Of a stretch of DNA of 64,000 nucleotides, positions 28,920 to 36,850 are shown piece after piece. Source of the stretch: Ancrocorticia sp047501485 (GTDB lineage Bacteria; Actinomycetota; Actinomycetes; Actinomycetales; Actinomycetaceae); the NCBI GenBank assembly GCA_047501485.1, contig JAZDRN010000005.1, forward strand, positions 1-64,000. Direction: 5' to 3'. The notes below the pieces were generated by a model that was given only the letters and a program-made list of their open reading frames with translations, was not told where the DNA came from and did no database searches. Position 1 is the stretch's first letter. Every line of letters begins with the position of its first letter. Position numbers and translations under genes: made by a program.

Positions 28920-28980
28920 CTTGAGGGTTAGCATGCGAAGTCGCCGTTCTAGCTATCAACCTCGTGTGCTAACCCTCAAG
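28920..28980. repeat. Hairpin repeat, copy 3 of 3
   Basis: Arms at 28920-28938 and 28962-28980 pair over 19 positions with two G-T wobbles. The left arm is identical to copy 2. The 23-nt loop differs from that of copy 2 at two bases. It starts 40 bases after the AbiEi/Vsr-like gene. The rest of the gap to 29201 shows no gene. Confidence 0.8.
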
Positions 28981-29201
28981 CTCGGCGCAACAGGCAAGGG
29001 CAACCTTCGCTCTTCGGCCCACAGCTGAGAAACTCCTGATAGTGACCTGTCACGCGGCAGGGCGGAAAGGACCGGAGTAGGCTAGCGTGGCATTTTGCTC
29101 CGTGGGGGACTCTGAAAAACTGCCTGGTAGGGCAGGGAGAACCGTGTTCTCGCGGTGGATTGGTGCGCGCTTGTGTCGGAGCTACATCCGGGGAGGGACG
29201 T

Positions 29202-31415
29202 ATGAAGTCGCTGGGCAGGATCCTGGTGTTCACGAAGAAGCTGACGCCTTATTACATCGCCATTGTGGTGGCGTCGTTGTTCGTGACCGCCGCGGGCATT
29301 GCGGTGCCCTTCATCATCGGGCAGGCAACGGACACCGCCGTGGCTGCCGTGTCAGGTTCGCTGGATTCAGGCGATGCGGTCACTAAGGTCTTGTGGCTCG
29401 CTGGCGCATTCCTTGCCGTGGACGTGCTCTCCACGGTCATCTCATCGATCGGCGGATACTACGGCGACGTCATGAGCCAGAAGATGCGCTCGATACTCTC
29501 GGTGCGCTACTACGAGAAGCTGCTGACCCTTCCGCAGAAGTACTTCGACAACGAGCTCACCGGAACGATCACCTCCCGCCTGAACCGTTCCATTACCGAG
29601 GTCACGAACTTCGCCAAATTCTTCGCGAACAACTTCTTCACGACATTGCTGACTGTGGTTGCAGTCCTGAGCATCTCAGCGATGTATTCCCCACTGCTCA
29701 CGTTGTTGCTGGCGATCGTGTTCCCCGTGTACATGTGGCTGACAGCTCTGACCTCCCGCCGTTGGCAGCGTATCGAGGGTAAGAAGAACGAGCAGATCGA
29801 TCTGGCGGGAGGCCGGTTCACGGAGGTGATCGGTCAGATTCGCGTCGTCAAGTCCTTCGTTCAGGAACTGCGTGAGCTCAAGCATTTCACGAGCCGCTAC
29901 GACAGGACGATCGACCACACTGCTGATCAGTCCTATCACTGGCATTGGATGGACTTCGCGCGCCGCGCCTTCATGTCCCTTGTGTTCTTCGGCATCTACG
30001 CCATCATCTTCGTGAGTACCGTCAATGGCAGCTTTAGCGTGGGCGATATGGTGCTCCTCATCCAGCTCGTGGCGCTCGCCCGCCAGCCCATCGGCTCGAT
30101 GAGCTATATCGTGGACACGGCGCAGCACGCTATCGCTGGCTCGAAGGATTACTTCGACGTTATGGCCCTTGAGCCGCCTCGCCGGCCGGCGCTCGCGGAT
30201 GAGGTCGAGCAGGCGCGCGCCGATGGTTCGTTGCCGGCGGCCCTGGTAGAAATGTCCGCTTTCATTCACGACGACGAAGAACGAACGGACGAGCCTTCGG
30301 GTTCGGTTCTGAGTTCGAGGAAGTCGGCTGTGGGTTTACCCCTCGACGACGAAGAACGAACGGACGAGCCTTCGGGTTCGGTTCTGAGTTCGAGGAAGTC
30401 GGCTGTGGGTTTACCCCTCGACGACGAACGAACGGACGAGCCTTCGGGTTCGGTTCTGAGTTCGAGGAAGTCGGCTGTGGGTTTACCCCTCGACGACGAA
30501 GAACGAACGGACGAGCCTTCGGGTCCGGCATCGACCGGGTCGCAGGATCTGGGGGAGGTCGAGAAGCCTGCATCGATGGCCGTTTCCACCGGCGCCCCCG
30601 CTGCTCTCCCCGTCGATTACTCGACCTCGTCGCAGCGTGAGGGCTTTGCCGTCTCCTTCGAGGACGTGACGTTTGGGTACGACGACGATCCCGACGTCCT
30701 GTCCGATGTCAGCTTCGATATCAGCCGCGGTGAGCGGGTGGCATTCGTCGGGGAGTCCGGAGGGGGCAAGACCACGATGACCTCGTTGCTGTTGGGTTTG
30801 TACGCGCCGCGATCAGGGCGAATCCGGGTGTTCGACAAGGACATCGCGCAGATGCCGATTTCCCAGCTGAGGGACTCGATCGGCGTCGTGTTCCAGGACC
30901 CGGCGCTCTTCTCCGGCACGATCCGGGAGAACATCTCCTACGCTCGGCCCGATGCCACCGAGGAACAGATCATCGACGCCGCTAAGAACGCGAACGCGGA
31001 CCAATTCATTCGAGGTTTCCATGACGGCTATGACACTTTGATCGGCGAGCGCGGTTTGAAGCTCTCCGGGGGCCAGAAGCAGCGTATTTCGGTAGCGCGA
31101 GCGATCCTGAAGGACGCGGAGATCCTCGTGCTGGATGAGGCAACATCCGCGCTCGACACCCGGTCCGAGCGCCTTGTCCAGGCTGGCCTGGAGACCTTGA
31201 TGGAGAATCGCACCAGCCTGATCATCGCGCACCGTCTCTCCACGATCGCCAACGTGGATCGCATCATCACGTTGAAAGATGGCCGTGTGGATGAGGTGGG
31301 TACGCCAGCCGAGCTGGCCGAGACCGATGGCATCTATGCCACCTTGTTGGCGCTGCAGAATGCAGGAACGAAGAAGGCGAGATCTCGGCTCAAGAAGTAC
31401 GACATCGCGCACTGA
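29202..31415 (+). CDS. ABC exporter, fused membrane and ATPase domains
   Basis: A half-transporter of 737 residues that should work as a dimer. The six-helix exporter domain occupies residues about 10-330 (YFDNELTGTITSRLNRS and the TSRRWQRIEGKKNEQ coupling region are typical of the multidrug/lipid group). The ATPase domain begins near 475: Walker A GESGGGKTT (about 517), signature LSGGQKQRISVARA (about 621), Walker B ILVLDEATSALD (about 641) and the switch IIAHRLSTI. Between them the linker carries an unusual expansion of three to four tandem 25-residue repeats (residues about 357-442). GGGGAGGG precedes ATG 29202. The substrate is unknown. Confidence 0.9.
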   Translation: MKSLGRILVFTKKLTPYYIAIVVASLFVTAAGIAVPFIIGQATDTAVAAVSGSLDSGDAVTKVLWLAGAFLAVDVLSTVISSIGGYYGDVMSQKMRSILSVRYYEKLLTLPQKYFDNELTGTITSRLNRSITEVTNFAKFFANNFFTTLLTVVAVLSISAMYSPLLTLLLAIVFPVYMWLTALTSRRWQRIEGKKNEQIDLAGGRFTEVIGQIRVVKSFVQELRELKHFTSRYDRTIDHTADQSYHWHWMDFARRAFMSLVFFGIYAIIFVSTVNGSFSVGDMVLLIQLVALARQPIGSMSYIVDTAQHAIAGSKDYFDVMALEPPRRPALADEVEQARADGSLPAALVEMSAFIHDDEERTDEPSGSVLSSRKSAVGLPLDDEERTDEPSGSVLSSRKSAVGLPLDDERTDEPSGSVLSSRKSAVGLPLDDEERTDEPSGPASTGSQDLGEVEKPASMAVSTGAPAALPVDYSTSSQREGFAVSFEDVTFGYDDDPDVLSDVSFDISRGERVAFVGESGGGKTTMTSLLLGLYAPRSGRIRVFDKDIAQMPISQLRDSIGVVFQDPALFSGTIRENISYARPDATEEQIIDAAKNANADQFIRGFHDGYDTLIGERGLKLSGGQKQRISVARAILKDAEILVLDEATSALDTRSERLVQAGLETLMENRTSLIIAHRLSTIANVDRIITLKDGRVDEVGTPAELAETDGIYATLLALQNAGTKKARSRLKKYDIAH
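30270..30526 (+). repeat. In-frame 75-bp tandem repeat in the ABC exporter linker
   Basis: Units at 30270-30344 (75 bp), 30345-30419 (75 bp), 30420-30491 (72 bp, one Glu codon missing) and a partial unit at 30492-30526. Each full unit encodes DDEERTDEPSGSVLSSRKSA plus VGLPL. The DNA copies are almost identical, so the expansion is recent. The lengths are all multiples of three, so the ATPase domain stays in frame. Confidence 0.92.
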
Positions 31416-31453
31416 GACGCTGGCTCAGCGCTCGGGGCCATGCGCCGGAACCA

Positions 31454-31500
31454 GGCTCGGTGGAGTGGATATATACCGCATATATCCACTCCACCGAGCC
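31454..31500 (+). terminator. Strong intrinsic terminator after the ABC exporter
   Basis: Perfect 21-bp arms (31454-31474 and 31480-31500, beginning GGCTCGGTGGAGTGGATATA) enclose a five-base loop and are followed by TTTACTT. It begins 38 bases after the exporter stop. The rest of the gap to 31726 holds only the BCCT leader. Confidence 0.85.
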
Positions 31501-31726
31501 TTTACTTGCCTGAAATCACCAATATCGGTGCATAAATTCAAGTAGTATTCCATTTGTTTTGCTGGTGATTTGGCACGCCAGGGCTCAGACGGTGAGAAGA
31601 GTCGTCTGGTTCATGGGAGGTGGATACTGACATCGAAGTGACGTCGAACAGTGGGCGACCGCTGTTCCGTCTCTGCATTCAATGATTGGCTATTCCGTTT
31701 CCGACGACCCGAGAGTGGAGCCTCCA

Positions 31727-33772
31727 ATGACCCCCTCCCCAAATTCGAACGAACTGTCCCACGATGAGAACTCCCAGAGTGCAGAGATACCTGAGCGAGA
31801 CTCGCCTGATTCGCCGCCTGCCGAGCGCCCCGAACCTCCCGCCAAGATCTTGAAGCCCGTCTTCATTTCGGCTTCGGTCATCATCATTGCACTGGTCGTC
31901 TTCACGGTCATCTTCAGTCGTACTTCCGGCGATACGTTAGCAGAGGCTGCGAGCAGCCTGAACCACGCCGTCGCGGACGGTGTCGGTTGGTGGTATGTCA
32001 TCGCCGTCAACATCTTCTTGTTCTTTGCTCTTTACTGTGCTTTCTCTCGTGTGGGGAACATCCGGTTGGGCCGCGACGGAGAGAAGGCGGAGTTCGGCAT
32101 CGTCCCGTGGTTTTTGATGCTGTTCAGCGCCGGTATGGGCATCGGGCTGGTGTTCTTCGGGGTAGCTGAGCCGCTGAGTCACTACGTGAATCCCCCGGAG
32201 GCATTCGGCAACGCCCCGAGTTCCGATGCGGCGGCTGCCGAGTCCGTGGGTCTCATGATGTTGCAGTGGGGGCTTCACCCCTGGGCGATCTACTCCGTGG
32301 TCGGGCTCGGCCTGGCCTATATGACATTCCGTCGCGGACGTCCGCTCGCAATCAGGTGGCTTCTAGAGCCTCTACTGGACCGTAAGCGGGTTGAGGGTTG
32401 GATCGGTCATGCGATCGACGCCGTCGCCATCGTCGGCACCCTTTTTGGCGTAGCGACCTCTCTGGGATTCGGGGTCAGTCAGATCATGGGAGGCCTGGAG
32501 TATCTTGGCTGGGCTGAGCGCTCGAATACGTTGGTGATCGTTGTGATCACGGTGGTGACCGCGATCGCTCTGTGGTCCGTGGTCTCTGGCGTGCACAAGG
32601 GACTGAAGTGGCTGTCCAACGTGAATATGGGAGTGGCGGCGTTGCTCGCCGTCGCGGTCTTCATCCTGGGTCCGACAACCCTCTTGCTGAAGGCGATCCC
32701 GGAGAACGCCGGGCAGTACATAAGCCTATTGCCCGAGACCATGCTCCACACCGGTCCCTTCGCCAGCGACGGATGGGAGACGGTCTGGACCATCGGTTAC
32801 TGGGGGTGGTGGACCAGCTGGGCGCCGTTCGTCGGAATGTTCATCGCACGAATTTCCCGAGGCCGTACGATCCGCGAATTCGTGATCGGGGTTCTTCTCG
32901 CTCCCACCGTCGTGAGCCTCATCTGGTTCACCATCTTCGGAGATTCCTCCATCATCATGCAGCGCGATGAGGGTGGACTCGCCATGGCGGACCCGGTGAC
33001 GGGGGAGCTGATCGTCGATTCGAATATCGTGCTCTTCCAATTCTTCGAATCCTTCTCCCCCTTGCTCGCGCTGATCCTCAGCGTTGTCGCGATGATTGTG
33101 GTGGCCCTTTTCTTTGTGACATCGTCCGATTCGGGATCGCTCGTCATCGACATGCTGGCGTGTGGCGGCAGGACGAATACGCCGGTCGTTACACGCGTCT
33201 ATTGGTCAGTTCTGGAGGGTGCCGTGGCGGCGATTCTATTGATTGCCGGCGGGGCAGTTGCGCTGACCTTCATGCAGACGCTCTCGGTTTCGACGGCGGC
33301 ACCGTTCTCGGTGATTTTAGTCTTGGCCTGCGTCTCGCTGGGAAAGGCCTTCAGGCACGAGGTCGCGATCATGCCCTCGTATGTGCAGTTGATCCCTACG
33401 GCGGGAGATTCCGATTCGGAACTCGGCTCGCGAGATGGTTCGGAGAAGGGATTCAGACGGCGCGCTCGAAAGGGAATGCGCGGCATGAGCGAGGCCTCGG
33501 CAACACTGGTCGGCCTTCCTCCCGATGTCCTGCCTGGGGAGCCGGATCGGGACCAGCAGGAGATCGTCTCGTTCCGCTCGATCAGTTCTGCCGCGGTGTC
33601 CTTCGATCCGGATACAGGAGCACCGGCTGCCGTGGATGAGATAGAGGACCCGCTGGCCGGCGAAGTATTCGATACCCCGGAGTTCGAGGAGTCTCAGGAA
33701 TATCTCAACCAGAATGGTTTGAATGGCGGTCCTGTGGAAGTGACGGATATGGGGGTTGAACAGGTTCCATAG
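31727..33772 (+). CDS. BCCT family transporter (glycine betaine / choline / carnitine type)
   Basis: A secondary transporter of 681 residues for osmoprotectant-type quaternary amines. About twelve helices run from residue 45 to 540. The family signatures are FSAGMGIGLVFFGVAEPLSH (helix 3 loop) and the Trp-rich GYWGWWTSWAPFVGMFIARI of helix 8. An N-terminal acidic tail of about 40 residues and a long acidic C-terminal tail of about 140 residues are cytoplasmic; in BetP such tails sense osmotic stress. I chose ATG 31727 (GGAG seven bases upstream) over the ATG at 31682. The exact substrate cannot be read. Confidence 0.9.
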   Translation: MTPSPNSNELSHDENSQSAEIPERDSPDSPPAERPEPPAKILKPVFISASVIIIALVVFTVIFSRTSGDTLAEAASSLNHAVADGVGWWYVIAVNIFLFFALYCAFSRVGNIRLGRDGEKAEFGIVPWFLMLFSAGMGIGLVFFGVAEPLSHYVNPPEAFGNAPSSDAAAAESVGLMMLQWGLHPWAIYSVVGLGLAYMTFRRGRPLAIRWLLEPLLDRKRVEGWIGHAIDAVAIVGTLFGVATSLGFGVSQIMGGLEYLGWAERSNTLVIVVITVVTAIALWSVVSGVHKGLKWLSNVNMGVAALLAVAVFILGPTTLLLKAIPENAGQYISLLPETMLHTGPFASDGWETVWTIGYWGWWTSWAPFVGMFIARISRGRTIREFVIGVLLAPTVVSLIWFTIFGDSSIIMQRDEGGLAMADPVTGELIVDSNIVLFQFFESFSPLLALILSVVAMIVVALFFVTSSDSGSLVIDMLACGGRTNTPVVTRVYWSVLEGAVAAILLIAGGAVALTFMQTLSVSTAAPFSVILVLACVSLGKAFRHEVAIMPSYVQLIPTAGDSDSELGSRDGSEKGFRRRARKGMRGMSEASATLVGLPPDVLPGEPDRDQQEIVSFRSISSAAVSFDPDTGAPAAVDEIEDPLAGEVFDTPEFEESQEYLNQNGLNGGPVEVTDMGVEQVP

Positions 33773-34301
33773 AGAACCGGCGAAGTCGCGATGTCGAACG
33801 TGGAGTGCGCCTGGCTTTGAAACGTTGGTACCGCGAGGCTTTCGTACTTTTGGATGAGAGCACGGTCCTACTCTCGGCGGGGGAAACGGCATGTTCAATG
33901 TGCCGCGGAATTTCCCGATCGATTCGGGAGCCGTTATAGATCGGGTCGCATATCTGACATGTGTGACGGCGGCTCGCTACGGTACCGTCCGGTCGGCTAT
34001 GCCATGGAAGTGAAACCATGGTAGTTGCTCTTTCAGACGACGGCGTAGTAGAGATTCCCGGCGGAGTCGCCGTCACGCGAGTGGAGGATCTGGCGCTCCC
34101 GGTGGTTGTTGTCTCGGCGGCCGTCACCCGGGGGCGCCCTGGCCTCATTGGGTGACAACTGGGCGTTGGCCGACGCTCTCGCCAGCGCCTCATGCCTGGC
34201 TTACGCGGTCGTCCTGATCCGTTCCAGTTCCTGACACGTGCCATCCTGCCCGGGATGCCCTGGGCTGGGGTCTGCATGCGCTCGAGCAAGTGCGCTGAGC
34301 A
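33773..34301. other. Non-coding gap between BCCT and amylase genes
   Basis: The convergent gap has no gene I can support. A short plus-strand frame at 34018-34155 (MVVALSDDGVVEIPGGVAVT at its start) has no clear ribosome site or family. GTCACCC (34123-34129) pairs with GGGTGAC (34150-34156) and may form a weak stem. Confidence 0.5.
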
Positions 34302-35561
34302 CTACTGCTCCGCGTTCTGAGCGTCCTGAGCGTCCTGAGCGGTGCCCTCCTGTTCACCGGCCTCCTCCCAGAAGAGAAGCTGGTTTCCGTCGCCATCCGC
34401 GATGGTCAAGGATTTGGTCGGCTCGAGGGTTGCCCTGACGTGGATGCTCTCGTCACCGCCGCGATTGGATACGGTGTACTCGATCCACGGGTTGTCCTTC
34501 CCCGTCACCTCGACCAGCCCGCGCCCGATCCAGGGATGGCGTCGACGCACGCCGATGAGATCTTGGTAGAGGTTGTACAACCAATTCCCAGCCGGGAAGA
34601 GCTCGTCCGGTGAGGGAGGCAGAGGCGGACGCAATTCGTCGTCGGCGGCAAATCCCTCCAGCTTGCGGCCTTGAAATCCCTGCTCGTCGCCGTAATAGAT
34701 GGATGGCATGCCGGGCAGCGTCAGGAGAACGCCGGCGGCCACGGCGGCACCATCGATACCGACGCGGGTGGCGATGCGCTCGACATCGTGGTTGCCGATG
34801 AAGGTTTGTGGAACGTAGTGCTCGCAGAGCCCCGCATGCTCCTTGATGCCCCAGTCGAGCTCCCAGCAGTTGACCTCCTTGATCGAGCTCCAGATCGCCT
34901 TCCAGAGGCGGTACTGGGTGATCGTGTCCAGAGTGCTCTCCTCGACGAACTTCTCATATTCGCCGTGGATCATCTCGCCCAGAAAGAGTGCGCCGGGGAA
35001 TTCCTGGCGTACCCGGCCGGTTACCTCCCTCCAGAATTCGGGGGGAACGTCGTAGGCGACATCGAGACGCCAACCGGAGATTCCACGGCGCAACCAATAG
35101 AGCATGACCTCCGTGACGAGGTCCGCGACGGCGGGATTGGAATGGTCCAAATTCACGAGCCCGCCGTGGCCTTCCCACGTCTGCAGGTTGCCGTGCTCGT
35201 CGCGTTCGGTGAACTCCGCCGCCCTTGGATGGGTTTCAGCCACGTGGTTGAAGACCCCATCGAGCATGATGTGGATTCCGCGCTCGTGGCAGATCTCGAC
35301 GAAGTAATCGAAGTCGGCGTCATTGCCCAGCCGAGGATCGATACTGAAGTGATCGAGAGTGTCGTAGCCGTGCGACACCGAAGTGAAGATGGGGCCGAGT
35401 AGGACGCCGTTGCAGCCGAGCTGCTGGATGTAATCGAGCCAGGGTTCAGGGTGCTGCAGTCGCTGGGCGGCGTCATCGCCGTGGCGATCCCGGATCGGCG
35501 CGTTGAGAGCGCCCAAGGGGAAGATCTGCCACCAGATCGCATGGTCAAGAAGAAGTGACAC
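34302..35561 (-). CDS. Alpha-amylase family glycoside hydrolase (GH13)
   Basis: A cytoplasmic-type GH13 enzyme of 419 residues with no signal peptide. Conserved region I is DGVFNHV. The nucleophile Asp is in GWRLDVA. The acid/base Glu is in LFLGEMIHG. The transition-state Asp is in FIGNHDVERI. PSIYYGDEQG closes the barrel. It resembles short intracellular maltodextrin or cyclomaltodextrin hydrolases, but the specificity is open. GTG 35561 was chosen since GGAGG lies four bases upstream. The last residues (EEAGEQEGTAQDAQDAQNAE) form a low-complexity acidic tail with a small repeated GAGCGTCCT DNA motif. Confidence 0.87.
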   Translation of the reverse strand: MSLLLDHAIWWQIFPLGALNAPIRDRHGDDAAQRLQHPEPWLDYIQQLGCNGVLLGPIFTSVSHGYDTLDHFSIDPRLGNDADFDYFVEICHERGIHIMLDGVFNHVAETHPRAAEFTERDEHGNLQTWEGHGGLVNLDHSNPAVADLVTEVMLYWLRRGISGWRLDVAYDVPPEFWREVTGRVRQEFPGALFLGEMIHGEYEKFVEESTLDTITQYRLWKAIWSSIKEVNCWELDWGIKEHAGLCEHYVPQTFIGNHDVERIATRVGIDGAAVAAGVLLTLPGMPSIYYGDEQGFQGRKLEGFAADDELRPPLPPSPDELFPAGNWLYNLYQDLIGVRRRHPWIGRGLVEVTGKDNPWIEYTVSNRGGDESIHVRATLEPTKSLTIADGDGNQLLFWEEAGEQEGTAQDAQDAQNAEQ

Positions 35562-35883
35562 GGTGCCTCCGATCGGCGTCGTGGTCGAGGATCGCGGCAC
35601 CCTCGTCGGATGCCGGAAACACTCGGCCTCAGCTTCGTTCGCGAGCGGCCTTTGACGCCTTTTTTGAAGAAGTTCTTGTATTCAAGGGTACGCGAGGCAC
35701 GCGCGGATGCGTGCGGATACTTTTCGTGTGTGGTGGGAAGGCGACGGCACCTGGGTGCCGAGAACACGTAGATGGTGGTACAGGATCTGCGTTCCGGGGT
35801 CGCGGTCGGGCTAAGAGCTTCCGATCCGCCCGGCGGGTCTGAGTCTCTGAAGCGTCTCCCGGACTCTGAGACTCGATGTGCGA

Positions 35884-35954
35884 GCATAACTTTCCCAAAA
35901 ACGATGAAAATAGACGTTTTTGGGGCCTGCCGTGCCATATGGGGAAAGTTGTGC
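35884..35954. repeat. Nested inverted repeat
   Basis: The outer arms GCATAACTTTCCC (35884-35896) and GGGAAAGTTGTGC (35942-35954) pair with one mismatch. Inside, CCCAAAAACG (35894-35903) pairs with CGTTTTTGGG (35915-35924). The inner stem followed by a G-rich stretch does not look like a normal terminator. Confidence 0.6.
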
Positions 35955-36017
35955 GCACTGCGCTCCCTAGTTTGACGAGTGCGCAGGGGGAAGTTGGCCG
36001 TGCCTGCAGCAGGCTCC

Positions 36018-36073
36018 CGACTGATCGGCCGTCACTGGGTGAGTGCTGACTGACCGGCCGTGACTGGGTAGCT
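36018..36073 (+). repeat. Imperfect direct repeat
   Basis: GACTGATCGGCCGTCACTGG near 36019 and GACTGACCGGCCGTGACTGG near 36047 are spaced 28 bases apart. A further partial copy, CGACTGGCCGG, follows at about 36075. No function is evident. Confidence 0.5.
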
Positions 36074-36231
36074 CCGACTGGCCGGACACGCCTTCCTTTG
36101 CTGGCGGAGACGTATGGATTCGGACGCGCTCGTACGGCGTTGCTTATTGCCTGCCCCTTTTCACCTGCCAGGTCACCTACCGCCCAAAATCGGACACTCG
36201 CCGTTTCCGGTCGCTCCTAAATGGGCACACC

Positions 36232-36267
36232 AGCGTTCTCCGTGCCGTAGACGGCACGGAGAACGCT
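36232..36267. repeat. Near-perfect 36-bp palindrome
   Basis: Perfect 17-bp arms (AGCGTTCTCCGTGCCGT at 36232-36248 and its complement at 36251-36267) are separated by only two bases. As RNA this gives a very stable hairpin. No gene ends nearby, and no T run follows. It may be the terminator of a lost gene. Confidence 0.75.
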
Positions 36268-36348
36268 CACAGGTCCATGAAGGGACGGGGCGGGCAGCTC
36301 ATTGCCGTGCCACGAACTCGGAGTCGATCATCTAGCGGGTGCGGGTCG

Positions 36349-36396
36349 AGCCCGAGCCAAGAGTGCGAGCCGAAGCCAAGAATGCGAGCCGAACGC
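36349..36396 (+). repeat. Short imperfect tandem repeat
   Basis: About two and a half copies of an 18-19 base unit of the form GCGAGCCGAAGCCAAGAAT are present in a gene-free region. No function is evident. Confidence 0.4.
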
Positions 36397-36850
36397 ACGG
36401 AGACGTGAGGACTCAGATGATGTCCACTGGGAGCGCCGATTCATTAAAGCATGTGTGCGATTGGTGCCGATCGACTCTAGGATACCCCCGCGGGTGCGGG
36501 TCCGATGCGGAGGACTGCCGGGCCTCGCGGGGTGATAGCGGACGAGCCCTTTTGGTTAACCACGGGTGATTCTTCGATGTCGGAAAGATGAGTAATAGCG
36601 TGATAACCAGTGAATATATGGTCGTCGGATAAGTTTGAGGTGGATGCTGAGCAGGCTTTTCACAGCCTGAGTACTGCCCAAACGATGTATCGAGAACGCT
36701 TTTCATTGCTCGAAACAAAGTGTGGTTTGGGCTACCCTCCCGTGTGCTGCGTCACGTATGGTATCTAGTACGTTCATAGTCGTGCTGCATGGGCAGCTCG
36801 TCCACGACAGTATGGCCCTAGGCCAACGTGGGCAAAAAGAAGGGAAAGAT

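Larger units (their letters stand above)
35562..36850. other. 1.3-kb gene-free region rich in inverted and tandem repeats
   Basis: No gene can be supported between the amylase and nuclease starts. The region holds a nested inverted repeat (35884-35954), a direct repeat block (36018-36073), a 17-bp-arm palindrome (36232-36267) and a short tandem repeat (36349-36396). TATCTA at about 36760 may be a -10 element for the nuclease gene. The size and structure suggest decayed genes or a former insertion site. Confidence 0.6.

Noticed and set aside
30262..30573. Tandem repeat considered as a CRISPR array
   Set aside because: The units are adjacent without spacers, lie in frame inside a transporter gene and have no cas genes nearby.
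34018..34155. Short plus-strand frame MVVALSDDGVVEIPGG...
   Set aside because: No ribosome site, no family, 45 codons, and it lies between two convergent genes.
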